Positions 26,512 through 35,305 of a stretch of 64,000 bases of DNA are shown one piece after another. The stretch comes from Planctomycetota bacterium (GTDB lineage: Bacteria; Planctomycetota; UBA1135; GCA-002686595), in assembly GCA_020638855.1 (NCBI GenBank), contig JACKHT010000003.1, positions 1 through 64,000 of the forward strand. The letters are read 5' to 3'. The stretch's first letter is position 1; the number at the start of each line of letters is the position of its first letter. Below the pieces are notes generated by a model. It ran no database searches. It was not told the DNA's origin and saw only the letters and a program-made list of their open reading frames with translations. Both the position numbers and the translations under genes were made by a program.

Positions 26512-27447
26512 CTAGAGCTTCAGCAACCTGAGGGCCTGTTCCTGCAGGCCCTGGGCCGCGTAGACCAAATGGTGCGAAGCCGTGGTCAGTTGGTTGGGGG
26601 GCAGCAACACCACCCAGCCTTTTTCGATGGCAGTCAGCGGGGCCGCGCCGAGGGCTTGCTTGAGCGAATCGAGGCTGGTGCTGGAGCCATCCGCAGCACC
26701 GGTCAAGATCAAGAAGTCGGGCTGGATCGAAAGCAAACCCTCGATGTCCAAGTCCACGTGCCCTTCGATCCCCGCCACCGTCGCCGCGTTGCGCAAGCCG
26801 GCGAGCTGGATCATCAAGTCGTAGCTGGTGCCGCTGCCAGAGGTTCCGCCCCCCGCGCCGTAGTTGGAGTACACCATGGCGGTGCGCTCCGCCAAAGGGG
26901 CTCCCTGGGTGGCGAGTTGTGCCTTGAGGGCGCGCAATTGCTGCACCAATTCCTGCGCCCGCGGCTCGCGGTCTAGGACCTTGCCAACCCAAGTCAGCGA
27001 TTGTTCTAGGTCCTCAAAGCTCCGAACCGTGGGCAAGTACAGGGCCCCCAGGCCCGCCCGGCCGAGGACTTGCTTGAGCTGCGGTTCCTGCCAGTCGTGG
27101 CCGATCAGAAAGTCCACCTTGGCGCTGATCAATTCCTCCAACTGCAAATCCGCCACGATCGGCAATCGACTCCATCGAGCCCGCTCGTCCCCAACCAAAT
27201 TGGAGTACTCCAGGGTTCCGAGCGGCATGGCCACGACCCCTTCGGGCCCCACGAACTCCGCCACGAAATCGAGCACGGCGCCGTTGGCGGGCATCAAGCC
27301 GGTCAGGGGGTCGGGGACTTGGAGCAAGCTGCCCCCGGGACCCTGCACGCTGCGATACGTGCCCACCGTTTTGGGTGCGTGGCCCCCACAAGCCAAGGGG
27401 AGCCACACCAGAAGGGGAATCCAGGTCCAACGAAGGTAGGTGCCCAT
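26512..27447 (-). CDS. Periplasmic substrate-binding lipoprotein, BtuF/FecB-like
   Basis: 311 aa from ATG 27447 with lipobox LACG at about residue 20. Two lobes joined by a long helix (about 150-200) fit class III binding proteins for vitamin B12, hemes or ferric siderophores: VDFLIGHDWQEPQLKQVLGRAG, YLPTVRSFEDLEQSLTWVG, a helix with Arg/Glu, and IQPDFLILTG. No permease or ATPase gene lies next to it, so the transporter must be elsewhere or the protein acts alone. Ligand unknown. Confidence 0.8.
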   Translation of the reverse strand: MGTYLRWTWIPLLVWLPLACGGHAPKTVGTYRSVQGPGGSLLQVPDPLTGLMPANGAVLDFVAEFVGPEGVVAMPLGTLEYSNLVGDERARWSRLPIVADLQLEELISAKVDFLIGHDWQEPQLKQVLGRAGLGALYLPTVRSFEDLEQSLTWVGKVLDREPRAQELVQQLRALKAQLATQGAPLAERTAMVYSNYGAGGGTSGSGTSYDLMIQLAGLRNAATVAGIEGHVDLDIEGLLSIQPDFLILTGAADGSSTSLDSLKQALGAAPLTAIEKGWVVLLPPNQLTTASHHLVYAAQGLQEQALRLLKL

Positions 27448-27611
27448 ACGGGGCGCAAGGGTAGCCCAGAGCCCCGCGGCTTTCCCAACTTCGGGGGGCA
27501 AATCGGCGTTCCTGCTTCCTGCGAGCGTTCCGCGGGTCCAACTCCGAGCTGGTCTCCAAGCTGGGATAGTGGCCCTCAAGCGGATCCTGGGGGGGCCCGA
27601 TAAGCCGGACT

Positions 27612-29813
27612 ATGGATTCCGCTCCCTCGAGTCAGCCCCGGTTGTCGATCCTCGTTCCGACCTATGATCGGCCCGACCTAGTCGAGGCGTTGCTGACGCA
27701 GCTGGCGGGACAGACCCTCGATCCCAACCAGTTCGAGGTCGTCCTGGTCGACGATGGATCGCCCGTGCCGGTGCAGGTCGACGCTTCCGCCTGGCCGTTT
27801 GCTTTGCAGTGTCTGCGCCAAGCCAACGCGGGCCCGGGCGCCGCGCGCAACCGTGGGCTCGAACATTGCCGCGCCCCGCTGACCCTGATCCTCAACGACG
27901 ATGCGGTGCCTGCCCCGGACCTGTGCGAGGTGCACCTGCGGGCCCATGCCGAGGTCGAAGGCAAGATCGCGGTGCTCGGGACCTTTCCGTTCACCGCGGG
28001 GTCGCTCGAGTCGCCCTTCACCCAAATTCTGGCCAACTCCGACCTGCTGTTTGCGTTCCCCACCCTGCGACCGGGGGAAATGCACGATTGGACGTACTTT
28101 TGGACCTGCAACCTGTCGATTCCGACCGAGGCCCTGCTCCAAGTGGGAGGGTTCGACGCGGAACGCTTTGACCAAGCCATCGTCGAAGACGTGGAGTTGG
28201 GCTACCGGCTCCAGCAAAAGGGCTACCAAGTCCTGCACCGGGCCGATGCGATCTGCGAGCACAACCACGCGCTCACGCCCGAAGGGTACTTCCGCCGCAG
28301 TGTGGCGCTGGGCAAGTATTTGGCGCGCATGTACGAAAAGCACGGGGACCCCGCGATCCTGTGGTGCGCCCCGGGCCAGGACTTGCAGATGGACCATCTG
28401 CAGGCCGTGCAGGCCACGTGCGAGGCGTTCCATGGCATGGTTCCCAAGCTGATCGAAAGCCTGAACAATCTGGAAAGCACGTGCTGGGGCAAGACCCTCA
28501 CGCAGGCCGAAATCGAACCCCTGCGGGCGCTGATCCGAAAGCTCTCCTACGTTCCATTCTGCCGGGGGGTTTTGAAGGAACTCGAAGGCTCCGAGCCCTT
28601 GCCGGTGCTGACCGATGGGCCGACTAAGGGTGGCCTCACCTCGATTTTGGTGGTTGCGCACGACGCACTCGACCAAACCCAACGCTGCTTGGCAGCCCTG
28701 CGGGCGGCCACCGAACCCGATCATCCCACCGAATTCGTGTTCATCGACAACGGGTCCAGCGACGGCACCGCGGAATTCCTCGCGGAGCAACCCGATGTGA
28801 CCCTGATCCGCAACACCGCCAACCTCGGCGCCCCCAAGGCCCGCAACCAGGGCCTGGCCGTCGCCCGTGGCGAAACGATCGTCTTCATGGACAACGACGT
28901 GATGGTGACCCCCGGCTGGCTGGGGCGCATGTTGTTCCACAGCCAAGTCGATGGACGATCCGGTTGCGTGGGTTGCCTGTCCGATCGCGCCGCGCACAAG
29001 CAGCAGCTCGACGTGCAGATCACGAGCGATCCGGTCGCTTTGGGAGCTTTTGCTGAGGAGCGGGCAGCGGCGCATCGTCGTCAGTACCGTCCCGCCCTGC
29101 TGTTGACCTCGTTCCTGTTGATGATTCGGCGCGAGGTCTTGGACACCATCGGCGGGTTCGACGAGGTGTTTTCCCCTTGGGGCTTTGAAGACGACGACTT
29201 CTCGCTGCGGGCCCATTTGGCGGGTTTCCGCAACCGCGTGGCGCTGGACGTGTTTGTGCGCCATGAACCCTATACGGCGACGCGCAAGCAAAAGGCCCAT
29301 AGCAACCTGTTGCAGCGCAACTGGGTCCGCTTCGTAGGCAAGTGGGGATTGCCCGAGGGCACGCCCTACGGCGATGTACGCCACTTGGCGGCCTTGCAAC
29401 CGAAAGACTTTGGCCCGGCCGATTTGTACCTGAACTTGGCCAACCAGGGCCGCCTGGGCGATCACATCCTGGCTTGGCCCGATTACAAGGACGGAACCGC
29501 CGTGCGCAGCCTGATCCAATCGGTGGCCGAGGGTCTGGTGGGCCAAGCCGAGCGCCAACTCGTGCTGCGCGTGGCCCCCAAGGTCGACGGGCCCGTGGAC
29601 GAAGTCCTGCGCGTCTTGGAAGAGGCCTACCACGACCTGTTCGAAGCCGACCAATCGCTGCAGATCAGCATTCTGGCGGAAAACAACCCCAAGCGTGCCG
29701 CCGAACAAGCCCTGCAAGTGTGCGGCTCGGTCAGTACCTGCGGCAGCCCTCAAAAGCAGAGCCGCTGGCTCGGCGAACTGGGCTTGCCCCCGACCGTCGT
29801 TGGAAACCTATGA
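27612..29813 (+). CDS. Glycosyltransferase with two family-2 (GT-A) domains
   Basis: 733 aa. Domain 1 (about 10-250) has LSILVPTYDRPDLVEALL, VVLVDDGS and LILNDDAVP. Domain 2 (about 345-570) has TSILVVAHDALDQTQRCL, FIDNGSSDGT and IVFMDNDVMVTPGWL, followed by GFDEVFSPWGFEDDDFSLR. A C-terminal region of about 150 residues follows without a recognised fold. It should use nucleotide sugars in the cytosol to build a surface glycan or glycosylate a protein. It overlaps the next glycosyltransferase gene by 4 bp (ATGA). Confidence 0.88.
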   Translation: MDSAPSSQPRLSILVPTYDRPDLVEALLTQLAGQTLDPNQFEVVLVDDGSPVPVQVDASAWPFALQCLRQANAGPGAARNRGLEHCRAPLTLILNDDAVPAPDLCEVHLRAHAEVEGKIAVLGTFPFTAGSLESPFTQILANSDLLFAFPTLRPGEMHDWTYFWTCNLSIPTEALLQVGGFDAERFDQAIVEDVELGYRLQQKGYQVLHRADAICEHNHALTPEGYFRRSVALGKYLARMYEKHGDPAILWCAPGQDLQMDHLQAVQATCEAFHGMVPKLIESLNNLESTCWGKTLTQAEIEPLRALIRKLSYVPFCRGVLKELEGSEPLPVLTDGPTKGGLTSILVVAHDALDQTQRCLAALRAATEPDHPTEFVFIDNGSSDGTAEFLAEQPDVTLIRNTANLGAPKARNQGLAVARGETIVFMDNDVMVTPGWLGRMLFHSQVDGRSGCVGCLSDRAAHKQQLDVQITSDPVALGAFAEERAAAHRRQYRPALLLTSFLLMIRREVLDTIGGFDEVFSPWGFEDDDFSLRAHLAGFRNRVALDVFVRHEPYTATRKQKAHSNLLQRNWVRFVGKWGLPEGTPYGDVRHLAALQPKDFGPADLYLNLANQGRLGDHILAWPDYKDGTAVRSLIQSVAEGLVGQAERQLVLRVAPKVDGPVDEVLRVLEEAYHDLFEADQSLQISILAENNPKRAAEQALQVCGSVSTCGSPQKQSRWLGELGLPPTVVGNL

Positions 29814-31207
29814 AGACCATCACGCTTTGCACCATCGTCCGCAACGAGGCGGACAACCTGCCCGGACTGCTCGCTTCGGTCCAAGGGATCGTCGATCAAG
29901 TCGTCGTCGTGGACACGGGCAGTGACGACAACACCGTCGAAATCGCCCGGCAAGCCGGTGCGCACGTGGTCCACCATGTTTGGAAAGACGACTTTGCCGC
30001 AGCGCGCAATGCAGGGGTAGCCGAAGTGGAAGGCGGCTTCGTGTTGATCCTCGACGCGGACGAGCGTTTGGCACCGGGCGCAGGCGAGGCCCTACGCCAA
30101 GCCGTTGCCAGCGACCGCATCGATGGGGGACGTTTGCCGCTCTACAACGCGAGCAGGGCCGATGCCTCGATCGAAGAAGTGCTCTCGGGCAGCAAGCGAC
30201 TCGGTCCCCCGATCCATCTGGAGCGCTTCCTGCGCCGCACCCCCGATCTGCGGTGGCAAGGCGTTGTTCACGAACACATCACCGATTGGGCGCGCGATGG
30301 CAAACGCTTTGCGAATCTGGATGCTGCCATCATCCACTACGGCGCGACCGAGGAAGTGCGCACCGATCGCGGCAAGGCCGAGCGCAACCTACGCTTGCTC
30401 GAATTGGCCGTTCAGCGCGAACCCAAAAACGCGGTGTACAAGACGTATCTTGCCCAAGACCTGATCCAAGCGGGACAAACCGAGCGGGCCCGCGAGCAAG
30501 TCGAGGGCGCTTGGGCGTTGATTGCGGACCTGAAGGCCCAGCGCAAGGCGGCTCCCGACCCCACTCCCGCCGCGACCCTGCGGGCGGTCCTCTTGTTGCA
30601 AGAGTCCAAGTTTGACTTGGCGGCGTCCACCATCCAACAGGCTCTGCGCTGGACGAAGGAACACCCCAACTTGGTCTTTTTGGGCGGGCTCGTCCACGAG
30701 CGGCGCTGGTTGGAAACCCAAGGGGCCGACCATCGCTCGGCTCGCTTGGAGAGTGCTGCCAAAGCCTACGAGCGCTGTGCGACCCTGGGAGACAAGCCCA
30801 CCTCCACCCCGGCCTTGCCGGGGGCCACTTCCTGGGCCGCCGCTACGCGCCTCGGGACCGTGCGCCTGTTGCAAGCCAAACCCGATCAAGCCGAGGTCGC
30901 CTTCGAACGCGCCCTGGCCTCCAAACCGCGCCACATCGAGGCCCTTTTGGGTTTGGCCGAGTGCCAAATCCTGCGCGGGCTTGCGGCTCAGGCACTGAGC
31001 GCGCTCAGCCCGCTATTGCACACCGAGTTGGCCGATGGGTGGATCCTCGCGGCTTGGGCGGGCTTCCAGTTTGGCGGCTACCAGGAGGTGGCCCCGATGG
31101 TGGAGCAAGCGCGCCGGGTACTGACCACCCGCGAATGCCTGGCCACCCACCGGCTTTGGATCCTCGAAGAACTCGAAGCGGAAGGCAAGAAACGGAGCAT
31201 CGCATGA
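29810..31207 (+). CDS. Family-2 glycosyltransferase with C-terminal TPR region
   Basis: 465 aa from ATG 29810, in a 4-bp ATGA overlap with the upstream gene. Residues 1-230 form a compact GT2 domain of the SunS/TPR-glycosyltransferase type: TLCTIVRNEADNLPGLL, VVVDTGSDDNTVEIA and VLILDADERL. Residues about 235-460 contain TPR-like helices (NAVYKTYLAQDLIQAGQTERAREQVEGAW). Such enzymes often modify peptides or lipid-linked oligosaccharides. Ends in another ATGA overlap with an FkbM methyltransferase gene. Confidence 0.88.
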   Translation: MKTITLCTIVRNEADNLPGLLASVQGIVDQVVVVDTGSDDNTVEIARQAGAHVVHHVWKDDFAAARNAGVAEVEGGFVLILDADERLAPGAGEALRQAVASDRIDGGRLPLYNASRADASIEEVLSGSKRLGPPIHLERFLRRTPDLRWQGVVHEHITDWARDGKRFANLDAAIIHYGATEEVRTDRGKAERNLRLLELAVQREPKNAVYKTYLAQDLIQAGQTERAREQVEGAWALIADLKAQRKAAPDPTPAATLRAVLLLQESKFDLAASTIQQALRWTKEHPNLVFLGGLVHERRWLETQGADHRSARLESAAKAYERCATLGDKPTSTPALPGATSWAAATRLGTVRLLQAKPDQAEVAFERALASKPRHIEALLGLAECQILRGLAAQALSALSPLLHTELADGWILAAWAGFQFGGYQEVAPMVEQARRVLTTRECLATHRLWILEELEAEGKKRSIA

Positions 31208-31959
31208 ACACCAGCAGCACCCAAACCACCGATACGATCGAAACCATCGAGACCACCATCGCCGGCAAGCCCGTGAGCTTCGTGTTCACGAGCGCCGCGG
31301 GTTTGCGTCCCTTTGTGAAGGCGGTCTTGGAGGGCGAAGACTACCCCCTGGTTTATCCCGGGATCTATCGTCCCGAGCGCTTGGTCGACATCGGTGCCCA
31401 TGCGGGCGCGGCCACCGTCTACCTCAAGGCGCACTACCCGGAGATGCAGGTCGCGTGCTTTGAACCCTGCAAGGATTCGTTTGCCAACCTGGGGGTCAAC
31501 ACCCGTGAACTGGAACACGTGAAACTCCACAACCGCGCCCTGGCCGATGAGACCGGGCACGCGCAGCTGTTTTCGGGCCAATACAGCTCGATGCAGCATT
31601 CGCTCAAACCCAATGCGGAAAACACCGACGAATTCGAGTGGGTTTCGGTCTTGGGGGCGGAGGAAGCGCTGGAAGCGTTGGGTTGGGACCACATTTCGCT
31701 GCTGAAGATCGACACCGAGGGCTGCGAAATCGAAATCTTGACGGCCATCGCCGATCGCTTGCCGCAAATCGACGTGATCTACCTCGAGTACCACAGCGAG
31801 GGGGATCGCCTGGCGCTGGATGCCCTGCTTGCCCCGCACTTTGTCTTGTATGCAGCCCGTGCCCATGAACCCCACCGTGGGACGAATACCTACGTCCGGA
31901 GGGAAGTCTTTGAAACCTGCTCGAAGGCGCTGCAGGCCCTTTACGTTCACCCCAAATAG
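31204..31959 (+). CDS. FkbM-family methyltransferase
   Basis: 251 aa from ATG 31204, in an ATGA overlap with the upstream glycosyltransferase. SAM-binding motif LVDIGAHAGAATVYLKAHYP, acidic loop FEPCKDSF, and the family-typical LLKIDTEGCEIEIL are present. FkbM enzymes O-methylate sugars or polyketides, so in this cassette the likely target is a glycan hydroxyl. Cytosolic, no signal. Confidence 0.87.
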   Translation: MNTSSTQTTDTIETIETTIAGKPVSFVFTSAAGLRPFVKAVLEGEDYPLVYPGIYRPERLVDIGAHAGAATVYLKAHYPEMQVACFEPCKDSFANLGVNTRELEHVKLHNRALADETGHAQLFSGQYSSMQHSLKPNAENTDEFEWVSVLGAEEALEALGWDHISLLKIDTEGCEIEILTAIADRLPQIDVIYLEYHSEGDRLALDALLAPHFVLYAARAHEPHRGTNTYVRREVFETCSKALQALYVHPK

Positions 31960-32003
31960 CCGAACACCCGAATACCCCCCCAGACCCAACCACAGGTACG
32001 ACC

Positions 32004-32804
32004 ATGACCATGGAAATGATCACCCCCCAGAAAGTCCACGACGTGGCTCGCTTCGCCGAGCACCTGGACTTGCATCACCGGATCGATGGCTGGTTCTCGG
32101 TTGAGTCCGCCGCCGCCTGGGATGCCATGCTATGCAAGCAAAACGCGCTGCGCGCCCAGGGCCATATGCTCGAAATCGGCGTTTGGAAGGGTAAGAGTGC
32201 CACCTTGATGGCCATCCACTCGGACCCCACCCAAGAGGTGGTGGTGCTGGTGGACAAGTATCTGGATCAACCCGCGATCGAATCCGCGTTGCACAACGTG
32301 TATGCCAACCTTGGGGACTCGTTCCAGCTCTTGAAGATGGATTCGCGCCGACTGGTGCTGGATCCGATTCTGGTGGATGGTTTTGAGGCCTTCCGCTGGA
32401 TCCACATCGACGGCGAACACTCTGGTCGGGCCGTCATCAATGATTTGTCGGTGGCGAACACGCTGTTGTCCGATCAAGGAGTGGTCTGCATCGACGATTA
32501 CTTCAACTGGCTGTACCCGCAGGTGACCGAGGCGGTCAACCGCTATGTACGCGAACATCCGGATCAATTCGCTCTCTTCCTGTGCGGCTACAACAAGGCC
32601 TACCTCGCGCGCCCGCACCATGCGCACACCTGGCTGCAATACTGCAAAGAGGAGTTGATGGGAGACCTGGAAGGGCGCGGCGTCGAGGCCACCTTGGCCA
32701 AGAGCACCTTGCCGACCGAAATGAACACCTTTGGAATGGGGCCCCGGTTCGAAGGGCAGCGCATGCGCGGCCCCGACTGGGCCCAACAGACCATCCGCAT
32801 CTAG
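32004..32804 (+). CDS. Class I SAM-dependent methyltransferase (Methyltransf_24-like)
   Basis: 266 aa. The N-terminal half contains MLEIGVWKGKSATLMAIHSD (motif I), VVVLVDKYLD (motif II) and WIHIDGEHSGRAVINDL, as in the Methyltransf_24 group often found in surface-polysaccharide loci. It is the last gene of the glycosyltransferase/FkbM cassette, 44 bp after the previous stop. A GC-rich hairpin follows. The substrate is probably a sugar in the same glycan. Confidence 0.82.
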   Translation: MTMEMITPQKVHDVARFAEHLDLHHRIDGWFSVESAAAWDAMLCKQNALRAQGHMLEIGVWKGKSATLMAIHSDPTQEVVVLVDKYLDQPAIESALHNVYANLGDSFQLLKMDSRRLVLDPILVDGFEAFRWIHIDGEHSGRAVINDLSVANTLLSDQGVVCIDDYFNWLYPQVTEAVNRYVREHPDQFALFLCGYNKAYLARPHHAHTWLQYCKEELMGDLEGRGVEATLAKSTLPTEMNTFGMGPRFEGQRMRGPDWAQQTIRI

Positions 32805-32834
32805 TGCGGGCCTCCTAAGGCCAACCCAAAAAGC

Positions 32835-32868
32835 CGCGCGCCGGGCCCCCAAAGGGACCCGGCGCGCG
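32835..32868. terminator. GC-rich hairpin between convergent genes
   Basis: CGCGCGCCGGG (32835-32845) pairs with CCCGGCGCGCG (32858-32868) around a 12-nt loop. An A tract precedes it and GTTT follows, so it could act in both directions. It separates the glycan cassette from the minus-strand outer-membrane gene. Confidence 0.75.
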
Positions 32869-32889
32869 CAGTTTACGCTGGGGGCGCGT

Positions 32890-33810
32890 CTAGAAGCTCC
32901 AGATGGCCGAAACCGTCCAACGGTGCCCAAACAGGTCCTCGTTGCTGGTCAGCGGGGATTCATGAGCCACGCGAATGGCAAAGTTCTCAGCGGGGCGAGC
33001 CTCAAATCCATACCCGGCCGTGATCACGTCTTCGCCATCGCCGCCGCCCAAGTTGGCCACGTCCACACCCGAGAAGGGCAACGGGGTGTTGTCGCCATTG
33101 CTTAGGGTCTTGTAGCCGTTGAACTCCAACACGGGGCTGAACATCTGGGACGCGTAGTAGTCCGCGTGCAGGTGCCAAGAAAGCCGTTCGCTGTCGCCCA
33201 GAGCATCTTCGCTGCCCACCGGGAACATCATGTTCACGACAAAACCCAAGTGGAGCTTCTCCATGGCTTTGTTGAAGGACAGCCACAGGCGCACTTCGTC
33301 GTCGCCTTGCAGCACTTCTTCGTCTCCGATGCCGATCTCGTAGCCCAGGCCCACGGCGGCATGGGTGTTTGTCTTCCAGTCCTGCAAGAAGGCCCACTTG
33401 ATGCCGGCTGCCAAGTCGTTCATGCCGGAGTCGTCCACGGCACCGCTAGCGATATCGAAGAAGCCGTCTTTGTAGGCCACCAACTGGATGGATTCGGTCA
33501 GGGCCGCACGCACCTGGACCGCGACCACGGTGGCTTTACCGCCGCCGATCGGGCTGTTGTTCGGGAAGTTGTGGCGCACGTACCAAGCGCGCACGTCCGT
33601 GGTTACGAAGCTGTCTTCGTTGTAGTACGGCGAAGTGAGCGGATGCACGGCTTGCAGTTCTTCTGCAACGGCCAAGCCCTCTGCGCTCGGTTCTCCGAAG
33701 AACACCTTGTTGGCGTGCTGCGCGCTCGCCAGAGCGGGCAATCCGCCAAGGGCCAGGAGGAAGGGAAGTGCGCGGGGCGCACACATTTGGAATCGGTTGT
33801 TCGTAGCCAT
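32890..33810 (-). CDS. Secreted, probably outer-membrane beta-barrel protein
   Basis: 306 aa with a signal peptide (about 1-30, ending ASA-QH). The rest is an alternating pattern typical of amphipathic beta strands (KATVVAVQVRAALTES, HLGFVVNMMFPVG, FSPVLEFNGYKTL), and the protein ends in the aromatic residue Phe, as many outer-membrane barrels do. It may have about 12 strands. No specific channel family is recognised; a transporter or a structural barrel are both possible. Its start faces the divergent metalloprotein gene. Confidence 0.68.
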   Translation of the reverse strand: MATNNRFQMCAPRALPFLLALGGLPALASAQHANKVFFGEPSAEGLAVAEELQAVHPLTSPYYNEDSFVTTDVRAWYVRHNFPNNSPIGGGKATVVAVQVRAALTESIQLVAYKDGFFDIASGAVDDSGMNDLAAGIKWAFLQDWKTNTHAAVGLGYEIGIGDEEVLQGDDEVRLWLSFNKAMEKLHLGFVVNMMFPVGSEDALGDSERLSWHLHADYYASQMFSPVLEFNGYKTLSNGDNTPLPFSGVDVANLGGGDGEDVITAGYGFEARPAENFAIRVAHESPLTSNEDLFGHRWTVSAIWSF

Positions 33811-34175
33811 CTATTTTTGATGGGTTGGGCGGGCTGCAATCGGAATCCGCAGGGAGGAAAAGAACCCCACGCTCGGAGGCATAGGACGCAAGCAAACTAG
33901 CGCGCCAGCGCTCGCTTCGCCATCCCAAGAACACTCGGATGGGAAGAATTTTTGCGGCTTTCCAATGCAATTGAACCTGCGACACAGTCTCTACTTTCAA
34001 GTCGCATCGTTTGGGCCATGGCGCGGGCAGCGAAAGTCTTCGAATCGACGTCTATTCGGACAATAGCGCGAACTAGCGAAGAACTGGTGCAGAACCCGGG
34101 GTGTGCGAGCGACGACAAAAAGACACGGCTTGGTGCGGTTTGTTCTTTGTCCGATTCGATACATTGGCGCGTCCC
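33811..34175. other. Divergent intergenic region; no gene seen
   Basis: 365 bp, less GC-rich than the surrounding genes, between the minus-strand outer-membrane gene and the YgjP-like gene. It should hold both promoters. I cannot single out a reliable -35/-10 pair. The frame open from 34101 continues into the YgjP-like gene but its first 25 codons are not family-like. Confidence 0.5.
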
Positions 34176-34676
34176 ATGGAAACGCTTCCTTACCTGGGCG
34201 GCTACCCGCCCGAGATTCAAGCACGGGCCCTTTCCGCCCTGGAAGCGGGCACCCTAGGGCCGTGGTTGCAGGAACGCTATCCGGACCGCCACGACATCCG
34301 CTCAAGCCGCGATTTGACCGGCTATGTCAAGGAGCTCAAGGCGCGTTACCTGCGCACGTCTGCACCGCTGGCGCGCGTGGCCTACGACCCGCAACTGCAT
34401 GTTGTGCATCAAGCGTTGGGTTTGCACACCACGGCTACGCGAGTCCAAGGCGACAAACTGCGCAAGCGGCGCGAAATCCGGATCGCCGCCCTCTTCAAGG
34501 ACACCGCGCCCGAATTCCTGCGCATGATCGTCGTGCACGAGCTGGCCCACATGTCCCACGCGGAGCACAACCGCGAGTTCTACCGGTTGTGCCTCCACAT
34601 GGAGCCCGAATACCACCAGTGGGAGCTCGACTTGCGGCTCTTGCTCACCCAGCAAGAGTGGTCGATGCGCGGCTGA
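34176..34676 (+). CDS. YgjP-like metallopeptidase-fold protein
   Basis: 166 aa from ATG 34176, close to E. coli YgjP length. VVHELAHMSHAEHNREFY is the HELAH zinc motif with the downstream His, and the C-terminal about 40 residues follow the family end (HMEPEYHQWELDLRLLL). Members of the YgjP/DUF45 group are small zinc proteins related to M48 peptidases, with a reported link to UTP hydrolysis in E. coli. Here there is no neighbour that fixes the role. Convergent with the SET-domain gene, 6 bp apart. Confidence 0.8.
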   Translation: METLPYLGGYPPEIQARALSALEAGTLGPWLQERYPDRHDIRSSRDLTGYVKELKARYLRTSAPLARVAYDPQLHVVHQALGLHTTATRVQGDKLRKRREIRIAALFKDTAPEFLRMIVVHELAHMSHAEHNREFYRLCLHMEPEYHQWELDLRLLLTQQEWSMRG

Positions 34677-34682
34677 GTGCGA

Positions 34683-35144
34683 TCAGTGCTTGTCGATCCC
34701 AAAGCGGCGGAACCAATCGAAGTTGATGCGCTCGGGATCTCCCGGTTCTCCTCCGGGAGCCTCCGCGCAGTAGTCGATCGTAAGTTCCTCGTCCGCCGCA
34801 ATCGCGCGAGCGGCGCGGTAGACCATGGCCTGTTGCTCGACATCGGGCCGATACAAGAGGTTGGCGGGCGTGTCGTGGTTGTAGAGGCTTCCGAATCCAA
34901 ACACCAACGCTCGATAACGCGAGTGGGGATCGCCCGCCAACTCGGACCATTGGTACACCCGTCGCTGCAACTCGATGGGCAGTTCGCTGAGCCGTTCCTC
35001 CAAGAGGAATGCTGGCGCCGTTTCCACCACTTCACCTGCCCGGAAAGCCTTTTGGGCAAACACGCCCATCCCACGGACCGTTCCGGTTTCTTGGACGTAG
35101 AGTTTGGGAGCTTCGATGCGGGTCGCGATTCGCGATGGTTCCAT
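34683..35144 (-). CDS. SET-domain protein
   Basis: 153 aa, almost only the SET fold: GVFAQKAFRAGEVVETAPAF at the start, FGSLYNHDTPANLLY (the NH motif that binds SAM) in the middle and ARAIAADEELTIDYC near the end. Such single-domain bacterial SET proteins are putative protein lysine methyltransferases. No signal peptide. No histone-like substrate gene is visible nearby. Convergent with the YgjP-like gene. Confidence 0.8.
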   Translation of the reverse strand: MEPSRIATRIEAPKLYVQETGTVRGMGVFAQKAFRAGEVVETAPAFLLEERLSELPIELQRRVYQWSELAGDPHSRYRALVFGFGSLYNHDTPANLLYRPDVEQQAMVYRAARAIAADEELTIDYCAEAPGGEPGDPERINFDWFRRFGIDKH

Positions 35145-35305
35145 TGCGGGTGTCGGCTGGGCAGATAGGGTTCAAGAAGGGCAAGGGGCCCACGGGCCAA
35201 GGTCTAGCTCGGGTTCCGTATAGCGAACCCGGTGGGGGAGCGGAAGGGGTCTTTGTCCAACTTGTCGACGCCCGGTCATGGTTCGAGGCTTCCGGGTGGG
35301 CCGGC

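Noticed and set aside
27678..29753. 691-codon minus-strand open frame opposite the double glycosyltransferase
   Set aside because: Antisense shadow; plus-strand protein has two complete GT2 domains.
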